Assembly: GCA_012522705.1 (NCBI GenBank)
Contig: JAAYJY010000274.1
Span: 1 to 7,310, forward strand
Direction of reading: 5' to 3'
Length of the DNA: 7,310 nt
Origin: Syntrophomonadaceae bacterium
Lineage (GTDB): Bacteria; Bacillota; Syntrophomonadia; Syntrophomonadales; Syntrophomonadaceae
Shown here: positions 5,651 to 7,310 of the stretch, piece after piece
Layout of the letters: every line of letters begins with the position of its first letter
Numbering within the stretch: the first letter of the stretch is position 1
Notes under the pieces: model-generated
The model's input: the letters and a program-made list of their open reading frames with translations, nothing else
Databases searched by the model: none
Told to the model about the DNA's origin: nothing
Program-made: the position numbers and the translations under genes

Positions 5651-6889
5651 TCAGTACTTCTTGATTACCAGCACCGCATTATGCCCACCAAATCCCAACG
5701 ATTCAGATGCCGCGTAGACAATCTGTCTCTCCCGCGGCTCACCCCGCACAAAATCCAGATCGCAACCGGGGTCCGGGGTATCCAGGTTTATGTTGGGGGC
5801 AATCAGGTTGTTGGTCAGGGTGAGCACTGTTGCGATCAATTCTACTGCCCCGGCCGCCCCCAGCATATGTCCAGTGGCCGACTTGATGGAAGTAATCGCC
5901 ATAGTGTCCTGCTTATCGCCCAATACCTGCTTAAGCGCTTTGGTTTCCACCAAGTCATTGAAATGGGTGCCGGTTCCGTGGGCGTTCATGTAATCCAGCT
6001 GCCCGGGCACCATATCCGCCTCCCGCAGGGCAGCTTTTAAGGCCCGCGCCGCCCCGTCCCCTTCCGGGTCTGGTTGGACTATATGGAAGGCATCGGAGCT
6101 GCTGCCGAAGCCCACCACTTCCGCATATATCCTGGCTCCCCGGCTGAGGGCATGCTCCAACTCTTCCAGGATCAGAACACCCGCCCCCTCACCCATAACG
6201 AATCCATCCCGCTCCAGGTCGAAAGGGCGGCAGGCTTTCTCCGGAGCGTCATTGCGGGTGGATAAAGCCTTCATGGCACAGAACCCGGCTATGCTTAGCG
6301 GCGTAATGGGCGCTTCAGTACCGCCGGTTATCATTACTTCCGCATCCCCATGCTGGATGATCCGAAAAGCATCGCCAATCGAGGTAGTAGCTGTGGCGCA
6401 AGCAGTCACCGAGCACCCACTGGGTCCCCGCGCTCCAAACATGATGGAGACGTGGCCGGAAGCCATGTTGGGTATCAACATGGGGATAAAGAAGGGATTG
6501 ATTCCCGCGACCCCGCGTTTCTGCAACACCTGGCATTGTTTCTCGAATATGTCTATGCCGCCAATACCGGTACCGATCAGTACCCCAGCCCGATCAACAT
6601 CGATCTTGCTCAAATTGAGGCCGGCATCTTCCAGGGCAATCCGCGCTGCCGCGCAGGCATACTGGATGAATGGGTCCATCCGGCGGGCTTCGGTTCGGGG
6701 CATATAATCCTGGGCGCTGAATTCTTTGACTTCAGCCGCTATTTTGGTAGGATAATCGCTGGCATCAAACCGATCGATCATCCCGACCCCGCTGTGACCG
6801 GCCAACAACCGGTTCCAGAATCCGTCCAAATCATGAGCGACCGGATTTATGGTTCCCATACCGGTTATCACAACTCTGCGTGGTATCAA
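5651..6889 (-). CDS. fabF: 3-oxoacyl-ACP synthase II (FabF, KAS II)
   Basis: This condensing enzyme joins malonyl-ACP to the growing acyl chain, releasing carbon dioxide. At 412 residues it has the typical length for FabF. The thiolase-fold catalytic triad is visible: Cys164 in VTACATATTSIGDA, His304 in MNAHGTGTHFND and His341 in SIKSATGHMLGAAGAVE, together with Lys336. RPFDLERDGFVMGEGAG (221-237) and the C-terminal SLGFGGHNAVLV are also standard. I see no substitution of an essential residue. The start is TTG at 6889, 5 bases after GAGGTG (6895-6900), and gives the expected MIPRRVVITGMG terminus. The gene follows acpP by 22 bp. In many Gram-positive clusters accB comes directly after fabF, but here fabZ does. 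Confidence 0.97.
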   Translation of the reverse strand: MIPRRVVITGMGTINPVAHDLDGFWNRLLAGHSGVGMIDRFDASDYPTKIAAEVKEFSAQDYMPRTEARRMDPFIQYACAAARIALEDAGLNLSKIDVDRAGVLIGTGIGGIDIFEKQCQVLQKRGVAGINPFFIPMLIPNMASGHVSIMFGARGPSGCSVTACATATTSIGDAFRIIQHGDAEVMITGGTEAPITPLSIAGFCAMKALSTRNDAPEKACRPFDLERDGFVMGEGAGVLILEELEHALSRGARIYAEVVGFGSSSDAFHIVQPDPEGDGAARALKAALREADMVPGQLDYMNAHGTGTHFNDLVETKALKQVLGDKQDTMAITSIKSATGHMLGAAGAVELIATVLTLTNNLIAPNINLDTPDPGCDLDFVRGEPRERQIVYAASESLGFGGHNAVLVIKKY

Positions 6890-6911
6890 ATCTTCACCTC
6901 ATTTGCAGTTA

Positions 6912-7148
6912 CTATTCAGACCGGTGCTGCTCAATGTAGTCTACCACGTCCTTGACAGTTTTCAGTTTCTCGGCCACTTCTTCCGGGATCTCAAATTCAT
7001 ATTCCTCTTCCAGCATCATGATCATTTCCACCACGTCCAGGGAATCGGCTTCCAGGTCTTCTTCAAAGCGTGACTCCAGTTGGATTTGGTCCTCTTCGAT
7101 ACCTTTAACCTCAACTATAATCTTTTTCACGGTTTCAAATACTGACAT
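6912..7148 (-). CDS. acpP: Acyl carrier protein
   Basis: This small acidic protein carries acyl intermediates on a 4'-phosphopantetheine arm between the fatty acid synthesis enzymes. It has 78 residues (E. coli ACP has 78 codons). The attachment serine is Ser36 in DLEADSLDVVEMIM, where Glu33 replaces the commoner Gly of DLGADSLD. The C-terminal half (EEEYEFEIPEEVAEKLKTVKD) is the usual helix II/III region. The ATG lies 7 bases after an ideal AGGAGG. It sits between fabG and fabF with gaps of 30 and 22 bp, the standard fabG-acpP-fabF order. A carrier protein for another pathway is unlikely in this context. Confidence 0.97.
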   Translation of the reverse strand: MSVFETVKKIIVEVKGIEEDQIQLESRFEEDLEADSLDVVEMIMMLEEEYEFEIPEEVAEKLKTVKDVVDYIEQHRSE

Positions 7149-7178
7149 GCTTCTTCCTCCTACAACTATATTTTTAGT

Positions 7179-7310
7179 CTATATTGACATTCCGCCATCA
7201 ACGCGGATTACCTGACCATTTATATAGGCGGCCGCTGGAGAGGCTAAAAATGCCACCACGGCTGCTATATCCTCAGGAGTTCCCATTCTCCTCAAGGGCA
7301 CCTGCTCAAC
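7179..7310 (-). CDS. fabG: 3-oxoacyl-ACP reductase FabG, C-terminal end (runs off the right edge)
   Basis: Only the last 43 residues are visible, beginning VEQVPLRRMGTPEDIAAVVA and continuing FLASPAAAYINGQVIRVDGGMSI before a TAG stop. This is the typical C-terminus of FabG, the NADPH-dependent short-chain dehydrogenase that reduces 3-oxoacyl-ACP: the GTPEDIA block, the FLASP segment and the terminal GQVIRVDGGM. The catalytic Ser-Tyr-Lys and the nucleotide-binding glycines lie outside the window. The family is about 245 residues, so roughly 80% is missing. Another short-chain dehydrogenase could end this way, but the position 30 bp before acpP makes fabG by far the best assignment. Confidence 0.93.
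   Translation of the reverse strand, partial: VEQVPLRRMGTPEDIAAVVAFLASPAAAYINGQVIRVDGGMSI

Overview
All the genes in this window lie on the minus strand, so transcription runs from high to low coordinates. The sequence suggests an anaerobic Gram-positive bacterium of the Clostridia (Bacillota). The signs are strong AGGAGG-type ribosome binding sites, frequent GTG and TTG starts, a Gram-positive type fab/acc cluster, and a minimal SufC/SufB-like pair of the kind seen in anaerobes and methanogens. A Syntrophomonas-like relative is plausible, but this rests on recall and no search was run.

Layout in order of transcription. (1) 7310-3372 is the distal part of a fatty acid biosynthesis operon: the 3' end of fabG, acpP, fabF, fabZ, accD and accA. 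Intergenic gaps are 30 bp or less and the last three genes overlap. It ends at a clear intrinsic terminator (about 3262-3300). (2) A promoter candidate directly after the T-tract starts a second operon of three overlapping genes (3186-592). These are a SufC-like ABC ATPase, a short SufB/SufD-family scaffold of 307 residues, and a LysR-type regulator. No cysteine desulfurase, sufU or second scaffold gene is present, which matches the SUF-like minimal system (SmsCB). (3) After a 358-bp non-coding stretch with inverted repeats and a second promoter candidate comes the 5' half of a pyruvoyl-dependent arginine decarboxylase gene (233 to the window edge). It starts with TTG and is easily missed.

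How the genes work together. AccA and AccD form the carboxyltransferase half of acetyl-CoA carboxylase and supply malonyl-CoA. AcpP carries the growing chain, FabF condenses, FabG reduces and FabZ dehydrates. The biotin carrier (accB) and biotin carboxylase (accC), often found between fabF and accD in Gram-positive clusters, are absent here. The second operon probably handles Fe-S cluster assembly or delivery under a co-transcribed LysR regulator. The arginine decarboxylase would make agmatine for polyamine synthesis or acid/arginine metabolism.

The least expected observations are the regulator coupled by a 4-bp overlap to a minimal Fe-S scaffold pair, and a 14-base element (13 of 14 identical) at almost the same distance upstream of both the sms operon and the arginine decarboxylase gene. 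No mobile element, CRISPR array, tRNA or rRNA was seen.
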